The notes under the pieces are model-generated. The model was not told where the DNA came from. It saw only the letters and a list, made by a program, of their open reading frames with translations, and ran no database searches. Below, one piece after another: positions 28,002 through 38,178 of a stretch of 64,000 bases of DNA. Positions within the stretch are counted from its first letter, which is position 1, and each line of letters starts with the position of its first letter. The translations under genes and the position numbers were made by a program. Origin of the DNA: Enterobacteriaceae bacterium (GTDB taxonomy: Bacteria > Pseudomonadota > Gammaproteobacteria > Enterobacterales > Enterobacteriaceae); the NCBI GenBank assembly GCA_031261005.1, contig JAISKF010000032.1:62001-126000 (forward strand), read 5' to 3'.

Positions 28002-30692
28002 TTAAGCGATAGAACGCTTAACCTCGATAACTTCAAATACTTCGATGAGGTCACCGACACGAACATCATTATAGTTCTTCACGCCGATACCGCATTCCAT
28101 ACCGTTGCGAACTTCGTTAGCATCATCTTTAAAGCGGCGCAGAGATTCCAGCTCACCCTCATAGATAACAACGTTGTCGCGCAGTACACGGATTGGGTTA
28201 TGACGTTTAACCACACCCTCTGTCACCATACAACCAGCGATTGAACCAAACTTCGGTGAACGGAATACATCTCGTACTTCTGCCAGACCGATAATCTGCT
28301 GTTTGTATTCAGGTGCCAGCATACCGCTCATGGCTTGTTTCACTTCGTCAATCAAATCATAGATGACGGAGTAATAACGCAGATCTAAGTTTTCTGCTTC
28401 CACCACTTTACGAGCGGAGGCATCAGCACGGACGTTAAAGCCAAGAATAATAGCATTAGATGCGGCGGCTAATGTTGCATCAGTTTCAGTGATACCACCA
28501 ACACCCGTACCGACAATCTTCACTTTCACTTCATCAGTAGAAAGATTTTGCAGTGCATCGCTAATAGCTTCAGAAGAACCCTGTACGTCAGCTTTCAGCA
28601 CGATATTCAGTTCAGAAACATCACCTTCTTCCATGTTAGCGAACATGTTTTCCAGTTTAGATTTCTGCTGACGAGCTAGTTTCACTTCACGGAATTTACC
28701 CTGACGATACAGCGCTACTTCACGCGCTTTCTTCTCATCACGTACCACTGTCGCTTCATCACCCGCCGCAGGAACGGCTGACAACCCTAAAATCTCAACT
28801 GGGATAGATGGACCGGCTTCAATGATTTCATGACCCACTTCATCGCGCATTGCACGAACACGACCATACTCAAAGCCGCACAGTACGATGTCGCCTTTGT
28901 GTAAAGTCCCTTCCTGAACCAGAACAGTCGCAACAGGACCGCGACCTTTATCCAGAAACGATTCGATAACAACACCGCTTGCCATACCTGCACGCACTGC
29001 TTTCAGTTCCAGAACTTCAGCTTGCAACAAAATAGCATTCAGTAAGTCATCAATACCCGTACCGACTTTCGCAGAAACAGGGATAAACTGAGTATCACCG
29101 CCCCACTCTTCCGGCAGTACGTTGTACTGAGCTAATTCGTTTTTAACGCGATCCATATCCGCTTCCGGCTTATCGATCTTGTTAACTGCAACAACTAAAG
29201 GCACTTTCGCTGCTTTAGCATGTTGGATTGCTTCGATAGTTTGCGGCATTACGCCGTCATCAGCAGCAACAACCAGTACGACAATATCGGTAGCCTGAGC
29301 ACCGCGAGCACGCATTGAGGTAAACGCGGCATGTCCCGGTGTATCCAAGAAAGTGATCATACCGTTGTCAGTTTCAACATGGTAAGCACCGATATGCTGA
29401 GTAATACCGCCTGCTTCACCGGAAGCCACTTTGGTTGAACGAATATAATCCAGCAGTGATGTTTTACCGTGGTCAACGTGACCCATGATAGTAACAACCG
29501 GCGCACGCGGCTCCAGTGCTGCATCAATATCACGGTCACTCATCAGTGCTTCTTCTAGTTCGTTTTCACGACGCAGAATCACTTTATGACCCATTTCTTC
29601 CGCAACCAGTTGAGCAGTTTCCTGATCGATAACTTGGTTGATGGTCGCCATTGCGCCCAGCTTCATCATGGTTTTAATAACCTGAGAGCCTTTCACTGCC
29701 ATTTTATTAGCAAGTTCTGCAACAGTAATGGTTTCACCGATGATTACATCGCGGTTAACAACTTGAGCCGGTTTGTGGAAACTATGCTGCAATGCACTTG
29801 GTTTGCGTTTGCCTTTACCGCCGCGCGTAACAGCGCGGGCTTCTTCACGATCAGCTTTAGATTCAGAAAGTTTATTTCCTTTCTTCGGCTTACCGGATTT
29901 ACCGCCGCGAGCACGGCGTTCGCCTTCCACTTTGCGGTCGTTTTCATCTTCGGCTTCACGCGCGTGATGAGAAGTCGTCACATGATAATCGGAGACATCT
30001 TCCTCAACCGGTTCAGCCGCCCAACGACCTTCATTTTCTTCCGCCATTTTGCGCGCTTCTTCAGCAACACGTTTGGCTTCTTCTTCAACTTTGCGCTTGG
30101 CTTCTTCTTCAACTTTACGTTGCAGTACCGCCGCTTCAGCTTCACGACGCGCTTTTTCAGTCTGCGCTGGCTTTTCAGCTTTTACCGTAGGCTTGTTATT
30201 AGCGGGCTTGTTGGCTGGTTTAGCTTTTACTTTCGCTTTCTCGTCTGCCGCTTTCTTAGCAGCAGCATCACGCTTGGCTTTTTCTTCCGCTTCGCGTTTC
30301 GCTTTCTCTTCAGCAGCACGTTTAGCTTGCTCTTCTGCTTCACGTTTCGCCTGTTCTTCAGCCTCACGTTTAGCTTGTTCCTCTGCTTCCTGAGCTTCTT
30401 GTGAATCACGATTCACATAAGTGCGTTTTTTACGCACTTCAATTTGTACGGATTTGCTTTTGCCACCGGTACTTGGAACGCTCAAGGTGCTGCGAGTCTT
30501 ACGCTGCAACGTAAGTTTACCTGGCGCATTACCATGATCATGGTTTAGATGCGTCAATAATGTTTCTTTTTCCTGCTGGGTCACAGAATCTGACGCAGAC
30601 TTTTTAATACCTGCATCAGCGAACTGCTGCAACAGGCGGTCTACCGGAGTCTGAATCTCTTCGGCCAGCGATTTAATGGTTACTTCTGACAT
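28002..30692 (-). CDS. infB: Translation initiation factor IF-2
   Basis: 896 residues (E. coli 890). A GTPase that places fMet-tRNA on the 30S subunit. Parts: N-terminal IF2N domain ([13 protein letters not shown]…), a long charged linker (~85-330) with many REAEEQAK-type heptads, a second IF2N domain, the G domain with [12 protein letters not shown] (~G1), DTPGHAAF (G3) and VNKID (G4), then domains II-IV ending in [11 protein letters not shown]. The start at 30692 was taken from the E. coli N-terminus; an upstream in-frame start at 30743 would overlap nusA. Shorter isoforms from internal starts, as in E. coli, are possible but not shown. Confidence 0.97.
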   Translation of the reverse strand: MSEVTIKSLAEEIQTPVDRLLQQFADAGIKKSASDSVTQQEKETLLTHLNHDHGNAPGKLTLQRKTRSTLSVPSTGGKSKSVQIEVRKKRTYVNRDSQEAQEAEEQAKREAEEQAKREAEEQAKRAAEEKAKREAEEKAKRDAAAKKAADEKAKVKAKPANKPANNKPTVKAEKPAQTEKARREAEAAVLQRKVEEEAKRKVEEEAKRVAEEARKMAEENEGRWAAEPVEEDVSDYHVTTSHHAREAEDENDRKVEGERRARGGKSGKPKKGNKLSESKADREEARAVTRGGKGKRKPSALQHSFHKPAQVVNRDVIIGETITVAELANKMAVKGSQVIKTMMKLGAMATINQVIDQETAQLVAEEMGHKVILRRENELEEALMSDRDIDAALEPRAPVVTIMGHVDHGKTSLLDYIRSTKVASGEAGGITQHIGAYHVETDNGMITFLDTPGHAAFTSMRARGAQATDIVVLVVAADDGVMPQTIEAIQHAKAAKVPLVVAVNKIDKPEADMDRVKNELAQYNVLPEEWGGDTQFIPVSAKVGTGIDDLLNAILLQAEVLELKAVRAGMASGVVIESFLDKGRGPVATVLVQEGTLHKGDIVLCGFEYGRVRAMRDEVGHEIIEAGPSIPVEILGLSAVPAAGDEATVVRDEKKAREVALYRQGKFREVKLARQQKSKLENMFANMEEGDVSELNIVLKADVQGSSEAISDALQNLSTDEVKVKIVGTGVGGITETDATLAAASNAIILGFNVRADASARKVVEAENLDLRYYSVIYDLIDEVKQAMSGMLAPEYKQQIIGLAEVRDVFRSPKFGSIAGCMVTEGVVKRHNPIRVLRDNVVIYEGELESLRRFKDDANEVRNGMECGIGVKNYNDVRVGDLIEVFEVIEVKRSIA

Positions 30693-30715
30693 GCTGTTCC
30701 TTCCTGCTACAGTAA

Positions 30716-32206
30716 TTACTCTTGATCGTCGCCAAACCAACAAATATTGCGTGCTGCCATAATCAGCTCACCAGCTTTTTCACTGGTCATACCGTCAATA
30801 TCAGTCAAGTCATCAACGCCTTGCTCTGCAAGGTCTTCCAACGTACAAACACCTTTTGCAGCCAGTTTGTACGCCATAGAACGGTCAAGATTCGGCAGAC
30901 TTAATAAATCCTCTGCCGGTTTGTTGTCGCCAAGGCTTTCTTCTTGTGCTAATGCCAGCGTGGTTAACGCATTTTTAGCACGAGTACGTAACGCTTCAAT
31001 GGTCTCTTCATCAAGACCATCGATTTCTAATAGCTCTTTCACCGGCACATAAGCCAGCTCTTCCAGAGATGAGAAACCTTCCTGAACCAGCACGGTGGCG
31101 AAATCTTCGTCAATATCCAGGTACTTAGTAAAGGTATCAATAGCAGCGTACGCTTCTGCCTGATGTTTAGCTTGTAACTCTTCGGTGGTCATGACGTTCA
31201 GATCCCAACCAGTAAGCTGAGAGGCTAAACGGACGTTTTGACCATTACGACCAATCGCCTGAGCCAGATTGCTGGCTTCAACAGCGATGTCCATGTTGTG
31301 TCTATCTTCATCAACGACGATAGAGGCAACATCTGCGGGTGCCATCGCATTAATCACGAACTGCGCTGGATTATCGTCCCACAGCACAATATCGATACGC
31401 TCACCGCCTAATTCGCTAGAAACGGCTTGAACGCGCGCGCCGCGCATACCCACGCAAGCACCAACGGGATCGATACGTTTATCGTTAGTTTTCACCGCAA
31501 TTTTCGCACGAGAACCCGGATCACGCGCTGCCGCTTTAATCTCAATCACTTCTTCGCCGATTTCCGGTACTTCAATGCGGAATAATTCAATCAGCATTTC
31601 AGGGCGAGAGCGGCTGACAAAAAGTTGTGCGCCGCGCGCTTCAGGACGAACAATGTAAAGAACACCGCGGACACGATCACCCGGACGGAAGTTCTCACGC
31701 GGTAACATATCTTCACGACCGATAACCGCTTCAGCATTGCTACCTAAATCGAGAATGATGCTGTCGCGGTTCACTTTTTTCACCACACCAGTAACAATTT
31801 CGCCTTCATATTCGCGGAATTGTTCAACAACCATTGCGCGTTCGGCTTCGCGTACTTTTTGTACGATAACCTGTTTTGCCGTTTGCGTTGTGATGCGGTC
31901 AAAAGTAACGGATTCAATTTGATCTTCAACGAAGTCGCCAACTTGAATTTCCGGTTCGTCAAGACGCGCGGCATCAAGCGTAATTTCACGAGTTGGCTGG
32001 GTGACGGTATCAACAACCATCCAACGGCGGAAAGTATCGAAATCACCAGAACGGTGATCGATGCTTACACGAACGTCAATATCTTGCTCATACTTTTTCT
32101 TTGTTGCCGTAGCCAGAGCTGTTTCTAGCGCCTCGAAAATTTTCTCACGAGGGAGTGCCTTTTCATTAGAAACCGCCTCAACAACAGCCAGAATCTCTTT
32201 ATTCAT
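30716..32206 (-). CDS. nusA: Transcription termination/antitermination factor NusA
   Basis: 496 residues (E. coli 495). Binds RNA polymerase and modulates pausing, termination and antitermination. Domain order: N-terminal RNAP-binding domain (~1-130), S1 (~135-200, [21 protein letters not shown]), KH1 and KH2 (~200-345; [27 protein letters not shown] and [13 protein letters not shown]), and two acidic AR repeats (~360-420 and 435-495). It lies between rimP and infB as in E. coli. Confidence 0.97.
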   Translation of the reverse strand: MNKEILAVVEAVSNEKALPREKIFEALETALATATKKKYEQDIDVRVSIDHRSGDFDTFRRWMVVDTVTQPTREITLDAARLDEPEIQVGDFVEDQIESVTFDRITTQTAKQVIVQKVREAERAMVVEQFREYEGEIVTGVVKKVNRDSIILDLGSNAEAVIGREDMLPRENFRPGDRVRGVLYIVRPEARGAQLFVSRSRPEMLIELFRIEVPEIGEEVIEIKAAARDPGSRAKIAVKTNDKRIDPVGACVGMRGARVQAVSSELGGERIDIVLWDDNPAQFVINAMAPADVASIVVDEDRHNMDIAVEASNLAQAIGRNGQNVRLASQLTGWDLNVMTTEELQAKHQAEAYAAIDTFTKYLDIDEDFATVLVQEGFSSLEELAYVPVKELLEIDGLDEETIEALRTRAKNALTTLALAQEESLGDNKPAEDLLSLPNLDRSMAYKLAAKGVCTLEDLAEQGVDDLTDIDGMTSEKAGELIMAARNICWFGDDQE

Positions 32207-32227
32207 CTAGTTGCCTCTATATGAGCT

Positions 32228-32680
32228 CTAAAAGTGGGGAACCAAGTTCGCTTTCTGAATATTGCTCAGGGCGAACACTTCATCTTTACCTTCAACATTA
32301 AGGGTTATCATTTCACCCTCAACGGATTTGATCGTTCCTACCCATCTACGACGGTTTTGTACGCCCATGCGTAGTGTCAGGCTAACTTCTTCACCGATAA
32401 AACGTTGGTAATGTGCTGCATTGAACAGCGGTCTTTCCAAACCCGGAGAAGAAACTTCCAAGTTGTATGCAGTAGTGATCGGATCTTCAACATCCAGAAC
32501 AGCACTAACCTGATAGCTTACATCAGCACAATCATCAACATTGATGCCCGCGTCGCTATCAATATAAATACGCAGTGTCGATTGACGACCGCGAATAAAC
32601 TCAATGCCAACCAGTTCAAAACCTAATGCTTCTACTGGCGCACTAATCAATTCTGTTAACTTCTGCTCTAGCGTGGCCAA
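32228..32680 (-). CDS. rimP: Ribosome maturation factor RimP
   Basis: 150 residues with the start set at a TTG codon (32680, [11 protein letters not shown]). This gives exactly the E. coli length, and E. coli rimP also uses a non-ATG start. The sequence GGGGGTGGGA just upstream can serve as a Shine-Dalgarno. An ATG-like start at 32710 would add ten residues with no counterpart. The conserved core [21 protein letters not shown] and [10 protein letters not shown] are present. First protein gene after metY; needed for 30S assembly. Confidence 0.94.
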   Translation of the reverse strand: MATLEQKLTELISAPVEALGFELVGIEFIRGRQSTLRIYIDSDAGINVDDCADVSYQVSAVLDVEDPITTAYNLEVSSPGLERPLFNAAHYQRFIGEEVSLTLRMGVQNRRRWVGTIKSVEGEMITLNVEGKDEVFALSNIQKANLVPHF

Positions 32681-32738
32681 TCCCACCCCCAAGACATAAA
32701 AAAAGGGCATAAAGCCCAGTGATTCTGTTGCCTGATAA

Positions 32739-32769
32739 CAAAAAACCCCGATTAAGTCGGGGCTTTTTG
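32739..32769 (-). terminator. Terminator-like hairpin between metY and rimP
   Basis: A stem CCCCGA/TCGGGG (32746-32751 with 32757-32762), extended by flanking A/T pairs. On the minus strand it is followed by GGTTTTTTGTT. It lies between the initiator tRNA and rimP, where it could partly separate tRNA and mRNA levels. Confidence 0.82.
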
Positions 32770-32868
32770 TAACTGGGCCCTGTTTCTGAATCAGCGATTG
32801 AGCGGCTGAAACAGCTTAGCCTCTTTTCGAATAGTCACTTTATTATTTGAAAACAAACTAGGAAGAAT

Positions 32869-32945
<77 letters not shown>

Positions 32946-32961
32946 TCCGATATAGGTGCGT

Positions 32962-32990
32962 ATAATACGCTAACCACCTACAAAACGCAA
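32962..32990 (-). promoter_or_regulatory. Predicted sigma70 promoter of the metY operon
   Basis: On the minus strand, -35 TTGCGT (32985-32990), a 17-nt spacer and -10 TATTAT (32962-32967), 17 nt before the tRNA. The divergent btsT control region begins on the other side. Confidence 0.7.
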
Positions 32991-33167
32991 ATACAGACAA
33001 GGATCAAGAGAAGAATAAAAGTTATGCTGCTAATTAAATGAAGTTACCCGTTTAGCGCGTTGTTATCTGGCTATTTTACAGTACTTTGCTGGCTATCTTC
33101 TGCACAATCTTTGCACGATTATTTCTACGTTTTGTCCATTGATGCCATTTTATCTTTTTTAGAGCTA

Positions 33168-33217
33168 ACCACTTAGTCTCAAATTTTGACCGCTTAGCCC
33201 AAATATAGAACCACTAA
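33168..33217 (+). promoter_or_regulatory. Three direct repeats matching the BtsR (LytTR) binding motif
   Basis: ACCACTTA (33168-33175), ACCGCTTA (33189-33196) and ACCACTAA (33210-33217) are separated by exactly 13 nt each, i.e. two helical turns centre to centre. The first two match the motif ACC(G/A)CT(C/T)A with 13-bp spacing reported for E. coli BtsR (YehT), the response regulator that activates btsT on pyruvate; the third differs at one base. The start of btsT is 175 nt downstream. A small hairpin (TTCCTCC/GGAGGAA, 33276-33299) lies in the presumed leader. Nothing else is supported in the 32991-33392 gap. Confidence 0.8.
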
Positions 33218-33392
33218 CCAAAATTGAGATATTCACAGTTTGACTTAATATAAATAATGGCTCGTCGCTATTATCTTCCTCCAACTATTGGCGGAGGAAA
33301 TTACGTTTATCCGGGTAGGCAGTAATCTACTTAACTCGACATATAACCGGATAGATTATTTAATTTTCCAGACAGGAATAAAAGGAAACCTC

Positions 33393-35549
33393 ATGAAAAG
33401 AGAGGGTATTTTAAAACATATCCCTTGGGTGTTGCTGGCGATAGTTGCCGCAGCTTGCTTAGGCGTGATTGCATTACGCCGCGGCGAGCATATCAGTGCC
33501 CTGTGGATTATCGTTGCTTCGGTATCGGTCTATTTAGTAGCGTACCGTTACTATAGCCTCTACATCGCGACTAAAGTGATGCAGTTGGATCCGACGCGCG
33601 CAACTCCGGCAGTCGTCAATAACGACGGTCTTAACTATGTACCAACCAATAAAAACGTATTGTTTGGTCACCACTTCGCCGCTATCGCTGGTGCGGGCCC
33701 GCTGGTTGGTCCTGTATTGGCTGCACAGGTTGGTTATCTGCCAGGTACATTATGGCTGTTAGCTGGTGTGGTATTAGCGGGTGCGGTACAGGACTTCATC
33801 GTACTGTTCATCTCTGTACGCCGTAACGGTGCATCTTTGGGCGAAATCATCAAAAAGGAAATGGGTCCGGTTCCGGGAACTATCGCGCTGTTCGGCTGCT
33901 TCCTGATTATGATCATTATCCTCGCGGTGTTGGCTCTTATCGTGGTAAAAGCCTTAGCAGAAAGTCCATGGGGCGTGTTCACAGTATGTTCTACTGTGCC
34001 AATCGCGCTGTTTATGGGTCTTTACATGCGCTATATCCGTCCGGGCCGTGTAGGTGAAGTTGCTGTTATCGGTATTGTACTGTTAATCGCTTCTATCTGG
34101 TTCGGTGGTGTTATTGCTGCTGATCCATTCTGGGGTCCTGCGCTGACATTCAAAGATACAACCATCACTTATACACTGATTGGTTACTCTTTCATTTCAG
34201 CTTTACTGCCTGTATGGCTGATTCTGGCACCTCGTGATTATCTGGCTACTTTCCTGAAAATCGGCGTTATCGTTGGTTTAGCGATTGGTATCGTAATCCT
34301 GAATCCAGAACTGAAAATGCCAGCATTAACTCAATTCATTGATGGTACTGGTCCAGTCTGGAAAGGTGCTCTGTTCCCATTCCTGTTTATTACCATTGCT
34401 TGTGGTGCTGTTTCTGGTTTCCACGCATTGATCTCTTCTGGTACAACACCAAAACTGCTGGCTTGCGAAACCGATGCTCGTTTTATCGGTTACGGCGCAA
34501 TGCTGATGGAATCTTTCGTTGCTATCATGGCTTTGGTTGCGGCTTCTATTATCGAACCAGGTCTGTACTTTGCAATGAACGTACCGCCAGCAGGATTAGG
34601 TATCACTATGCCTGACCTGCACAGACTGGGTACTGAAGATGCACCAATGATCTTAGCTTCACTGAACGATGTTACTGCTCACGCAGCAGCAACCATCAGC
34701 TCTTGGGGCTTCGTCATCAGTCCGGATGAAATTCTGCAAACTGCAAAAGACATTGGTGAAACTTCTGTACTGAACCGTGCTGGTGGTGCGCCTACTCTGG
34801 CAGTTGGTATCGCTCACGTATTCCATCAGGTTCTTCCTGGTGAAGGTATGATGGGCTTCTGGTATCACTTCGGTATTCTGTTTGAAGCACTGTTCATTCT
34901 GACTGCGTTGGACGCCGGTACTCGTTCTGGCCGCTTTATGCTGCAAGATTTACTGGGTAACTTCGTTCCATTCCTGAAGAAAACTGACTCACTGGTTGCT
35001 GGTATCATCGGTACTGCTGGTTGCGTTGGTTTGTGGGGCTACCTGCTGTATCAAGGCGTGGTTGATCCATTGGGCGGCGTTAAGAGTTTGTGGCCTCTGT
35101 TCGGTATCTCCAACCAGATGTTAGCTGCTGTGGCTCTGATTCTGGCTACCGTTGTCTTCATTAAGATGAAACGTGCTCAATACATTTGGGTTACAGTGAT
35201 CCCAGCTATTTGGCTGCTGATCTGTACAACTTATGCACTGGGACTGAAACTTATCAGCAACGATCCATCACTGGACGGTTTCTTCTTCGCTGCTAACAAG
35301 TTCAACCAAAAAATCATTGAAGCTGGTGCTGACGTACCTGCGAAACAGCTTGCTGACTGGCATCACATTGTCATCAACAACTATACTAATGCCGGTATCA
35401 GTATTCTGTTCCTGCTCGTTGTTTACAGCATTCTGTTCTACGGTATCAAAGTTGGTATGGCTGCATACAAGAAACCAGAACGCACTGATCAGGAAACGCC
35501 TTATGTGCCAGTTCCTGAAGGTGGGATTCAAATTTCTTCGCACCACTAA
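33393..35549 (+). CDS. btsT: Pyruvate:proton symporter BtsT (YjiY), CstA family
   Basis: 718 residues (E. coli BtsT 716). A CstA-family transporter with about 17-18 membrane helices that takes up pyruvate. Conserved stretches are FGHHFAAIAGAGPLVGPVLA, ACGAVSGFHALISSGTTPK and WPLFGISNQMLAA. It is closer to E. coli BtsT than to CstA in the N-terminal GILKHIPWVLLAI and the C-terminal ETPYVPVPEGGIQISSHH. The start at 33393 has the ribosome site AGGAAA; an in-frame TTG at 33288 would add 35 residues absent from E. coli. Followed by yjiX and yjiA as in E. coli. Confidence 0.95.
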   Translation: MKREGILKHIPWVLLAIVAAACLGVIALRRGEHISALWIIVASVSVYLVAYRYYSLYIATKVMQLDPTRATPAVVNNDGLNYVPTNKNVLFGHHFAAIAGAGPLVGPVLAAQVGYLPGTLWLLAGVVLAGAVQDFIVLFISVRRNGASLGEIIKKEMGPVPGTIALFGCFLIMIIILAVLALIVVKALAESPWGVFTVCSTVPIALFMGLYMRYIRPGRVGEVAVIGIVLLIASIWFGGVIAADPFWGPALTFKDTTITYTLIGYSFISALLPVWLILAPRDYLATFLKIGVIVGLAIGIVILNPELKMPALTQFIDGTGPVWKGALFPFLFITIACGAVSGFHALISSGTTPKLLACETDARFIGYGAMLMESFVAIMALVAASIIEPGLYFAMNVPPAGLGITMPDLHRLGTEDAPMILASLNDVTAHAAATISSWGFVISPDEILQTAKDIGETSVLNRAGGAPTLAVGIAHVFHQVLPGEGMMGFWYHFGILFEALFILTALDAGTRSGRFMLQDLLGNFVPFLKKTDSLVAGIIGTAGCVGLWGYLLYQGVVDPLGGVKSLWPLFGISNQMLAAVALILATVVFIKMKRAQYIWVTVIPAIWLLICTTYALGLKLISNDPSLDGFFFAANKFNQKIIEAGADVPAKQLADWHHIVINNYTNAGISILFLLVVYSILFYGIKVGMAAYKKPERTDQETPYVPVPEGGIQISSHH

Positions 35550-35622
35550 TCAATAGTGATTTAATGGATACGCTGCATAATGTGAATTAAATCGTATTCA
35601 AAACCACTGAAGATCTGATACT

Positions 35623-35650
35623 AATGGGCGCAGCGAATACTGCGCCCATT
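35623..35650 (+). terminator. Hairpin between btsT and yjiX
   Basis: A perfect 11-bp stem AATGGGCGCAG/CTGCGCCCATT with a 6-nt loop, followed by CTTAAC. The poor T tract suggests a partial terminator or 3'-end stabiliser that lowers yjiX-yjiA expression relative to btsT. Confidence 0.65.
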
Positions 35651-35718
35651 CTTAACTCAGGCTTACAGAGAATCTATGCAGTTGTATTTATTAGACAAGA
35701 AAAAGTTGGGAGAGAGAA

Positions 35719-35922
35719 ATGTTCGGAAGTCTCGGTCAGGCAGGTAAATATCTAGGGCAAGCAGCGCGTATGCTGATTGGTGTACCAGACTATGATACTT
35801 ACGTTGAGCATATAAAAGTCACCCACCCAGAGCAAACACCAATGACCTACGAAGAATTTTTCCGCGAACGCCAGCAATCTCGCTACGGCGGTGATGGCAA
35901 AGGCGGTATGCGCTGCTGTTAA
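35719..35922 (+). CDS. yjiX: YbdD/YjiX family small protein
   Basis: 67 residues, the usual length for the family. Contains [18 protein letters not shown] and [17 protein letters not shown], ending in RCC. Paralogues follow the CstA-type transporters (btsT-yjiX and cstA-ybdD) and are thought to assist transporter activity. A GGGAGAGAG ribosome site precedes the ATG. Confidence 0.93.
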   Translation: MFGSLGQAGKYLGQAARMLIGVPDYDTYVEHIKVTHPEQTPMTYEEFFRERQQSRYGGDGKGGMRCC

Positions 35923-35982
35923 TATCGTGAGTTAATATACAAAACGATTAATCAGCCGCTAATCATCAATTGAGGACACCAC

Positions 35983-36948
35983 ATGAAACCCATTGCAGTC
36001 ACCATTTTGACAGGCTTTTTGGGTTCAGGTAAAACCACGCTATTACGTCATATCCTGAACGAAAATCACGGTTACAAAATTGCAGTTATCGAAAACGAAT
36101 TCGGTGAAGTACCCATCGATAACACGATTATTGGCGATCGCGCCAGCCGTATTACAACGTTAAGCAATGGTTGTATCTGTTGCAGTATCTCTAACGAATT
36201 AGAAAATGCGCTGTTAGATCTCATTGACGGCATCGATAATGACCAACTCGAATTCGATCGGCTTATTATTGAATGCACCGGTATGGCTGATCCCGGACCT
36301 ATTACACAAACTTTCTTCGCTCATGAAGTTATCTGCCAACGTTTTCTGCTTGATGGCATATTAACATTAGTGGACGCCGTTCATGCCGATCAGCAGCTCA
36401 CCCAGTTTCCTATTGCACAAGCACAAGTCGGTTACGCCGACCGCATTCTGCTGACCAAAACCGATGTCGCACCCGATACCGATGCCCTAAGCCAACGTCT
36501 ACAACTTATGAACGCCCGTGCGCCGATTTATAAAGTAGTCAATGGCGATATTGATCTCAGCATCTTATTTGACATTGAGGGCTTTGTGCTAAATGACAAA
36601 CTAAACGTCACTACACCAACCCCCGTATTCCGCCGCATTGCACAACCACAGAATAATATTCAGTCGATTGTGGTTTATCTCGATAAACCCGTAGAACTGA
36701 TGCAAATCTCCGATGTAATGGAAAATCTCCTGCTGACTTTTGCTGATAACCTGCTGCGTTACAAAGGGATTCTATCAATAAAAGATGATACCCGCCGCCT
36801 ACTGTTCCAGGGTGTACAACGCCTGTACAACGCCGACTGGGATCGCGACTGGCAGCCTGATGAAGAACGCAAAAGCACACTGGTATTTATCGGTATTAAT
36901 TTACCGGAAGAAGAGATACGAACGAAGTTTGCAGAGTTGGAAAGCTAA
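35983..36948 (+). CDS. yjiA: G3E-family GTPase/metallochaperone YjiA
   Basis: 321 residues (E. coli 318). P-loop GFLGSGKTTL (11-20), the metal-binding CxCC motif C64-I-C66-C67 typical of COG0523 GTPases, and the base-recognition LTKTD. The C-terminal CobW-type domain covers ~220-320. E. coli YjiA binds zinc and other divalent metals; its client is unknown. It completes the btsT-yjiX-yjiA set. Repeat R4 lies just downstream, before the convergent fliR. Confidence 0.93.
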   Translation: MKPIAVTILTGFLGSGKTTLLRHILNENHGYKIAVIENEFGEVPIDNTIIGDRASRITTLSNGCICCSISNELENALLDLIDGIDNDQLEFDRLIIECTGMADPGPITQTFFAHEVICQRFLLDGILTLVDAVHADQQLTQFPIAQAQVGYADRILLTKTDVAPDTDALSQRLQLMNARAPIYKVVNGDIDLSILFDIEGFVLNDKLNVTTPTPVFRRIAQPQNNIQSIVVYLDKPVELMQISDVMENLLLTFADNLLRYKGILSIKDDTRRLLFQGVQRLYNADWDRDWQPDEERKSTLVFIGINLPEEEIRTKFAELES

Positions 36949-36967
36949 TTTATTGTTTGGATATGGA

Positions 36968-37109
36968 GAGAATAATAATTTGTAGAGGCGGCTGTTAACC
37001 GCCCGCTAAACCACAGTGAAATCAACGGGCGGCAGGTTGCCGCCCCTACAAAAAAACATATAATCAATTGAAATTTATCGTAAAAAACACAGTTCCCTAT
37101 CCGAAGTTA
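36968..37109 (-). repeat. Palindromic intergenic repeat, copy R4
   Basis: Lies in reverse orientation relative to R1. Core hairpins GGCGGCTGTTAACCGCC and GGGCGGCAGGTTGCCGCCC, outer arms GTAGAGGCGG/CCGCCCCTAC, then TTGAAATTTATCGTAA and an end resembling TTATCCGAAGTT. The last ~13 bases lie within fliR and supply its final codons and stop (see findings). Confidence 0.85.
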
Positions 37110-37894
37110 AATTGCCTCAGAAAACCAAACAATACTTGCCCCAAATTATCGAACATATTCGCCGTTAACAGCTCAAAATAAGGGCTCAGGGTGTACATAA
37201 TCAGGGACAGAGCCATCATGCCTACCGTAAGAGATAAGGGAAAGCCGATGACAAAAACAGATAACTGCGGCGTCAGGCGATTGAGCAATCCCAACGTCAG
37301 GTTCAGACATAGCAATAGCGCCACCACAGGCAATCCCAGCATAAGACCGTCAGAAAAAATTCGCCCTGCTGACTGTACCAATGACAGGCTGCCTGATGCA
37401 CCCGGAAAGTCAGCACTGATCGGCAAAACCTGGAAACTACCTGCCACAATATCGATCAAATACAGATGACCGTTAAATGTCAGAAACAGCAACACTGCCA
37501 GCACGTTCAACAGTCGGGCTATCACCGGTATATTTTGCCCGCCGCTTGGATCGTAAAACGTGGCAAAAGATAATCCCATCTGCAAGCCGATAATTTCTCC
37601 CGCATGGCGCACAGCAACAAATATCAGTTGTGCGGAAAGCCCCATAGCAATGCCGATAACCAGTTGTTGCACACCAGTCAGTAAGCCGACAAGAGAAAAA
37701 ATACCGATGTCGTTTTCCGGCAATGCCGGAGCGATCAAAAAAGTCACTATCAGCGCCAGACCGATTTTGACCTTTTTATTCACCTCTTTTTCATTAAAGA
37801 CCGGTGCGGTACTAAACAGGGCAAGAATTCGCAGAAATGGCCAGAAGAACTGGCTGATATGCAGGTACAAAGAAGCGAGAGATAGTGTCAGCAT
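37097..37894 (-). CDS. fliR: Flagellar export gate protein FliR
   Basis: 265 residues (E. coli 261). An integral membrane component of the type III export gate with FliP and FliQ, in the basal body centre. Several hydrophobic helices; conserved IGLQMGLSFATFYDP and PVVALLLCLNLTLGLLNRLTPQLSVFVIGFPL. Last gene of the minus-strand fliL-R group, 2 nt after fliQ. Its last residues (FNFG) and the TAG stop are encoded within the end of repeat R4, so the C-terminus may have been changed by the repeat. Confidence 0.96.
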   Translation of the reverse strand: MLTLSLASLYLHISQFFWPFLRILALFSTAPVFNEKEVNKKVKIGLALIVTFLIAPALPENDIGIFSLVGLLTGVQQLVIGIAMGLSAQLIFVAVRHAGEIIGLQMGLSFATFYDPSGGQNIPVIARLLNVLAVLLFLTFNGHLYLIDIVAGSFQVLPISADFPGASGSLSLVQSAGRIFSDGLMLGLPVVALLLCLNLTLGLLNRLTPQLSVFVIGFPLSLTVGMMALSLIMYTLSPYFELLTANMFDNLGQVLFGFLRQFNFG

Positions 37895-37896
37895 GG

Positions 37897-38166
37897 TTAA
37901 TGGATAATATAAGGCAGGCTGTCAAACAGCGAACGCATATAATCCAAAAATAGCGCTAACATCCACGGTCCAAGAACAGTAATCACCGCGACAATCAACA
38001 GAATCTTGGGGATAAAAGACAGCGTCATTTCATTGATCTGCGTGGCGGACTGCAAAATGCTAATCACCAGCCCTGCCACCAGCGCTGCCAGCAACAAAGG
38101 GGCAGCAATGAGCAAACCAATCTTAATCGCCTGAAACCCCATAGCCATCACACTTTCAGGCGTCAT
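37897..38166 (-). CDS. fliQ: Flagellar export gate protein FliQ
   Basis: 89 residues, the E. coli length. Two membrane helices (~15-37 and ~52-75) with the family pattern MTPESVMAMGFQAIKIGL and ILQSATQINEMTLSFIPKI. Four copies assemble around FliP in the export gate. 12 nt after fliP and 2 nt before fliR. Confidence 0.97.
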   Translation of the reverse strand: MTPESVMAMGFQAIKIGLLIAAPLLLAALVAGLVISILQSATQINEMTLSFIPKILLIVAVITVLGPWMLALFLDYMRSLFDSLPYIIH

Positions 38167-38178
38167 AACATTCTCCTG

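Noticed and set aside
29586-30404. 272-codon plus-strand frame rich in Phe and Ser opposite infB
   Set aside because: It mirrors the Lys/Glu/Ala-rich IF-2 linker; the low-complexity Phe repeats are the antisense of AAG, GAA and GCG codons.
32681-32710. Longer start for rimP
   Set aside because: It would add ten residues absent from E. coli and begin within the terminator-proximal leader; the TTG at 32680 gives the exact family length.
33276-33299. Hairpin TTCCTCC/GGAGGAA in the btsT leader as a riboswitch
   Set aside because: It is a simple 7-bp stem, about 95 nt before the real ribosome site, with no conserved aptamer features; kept only as a note in the BtsR entry.
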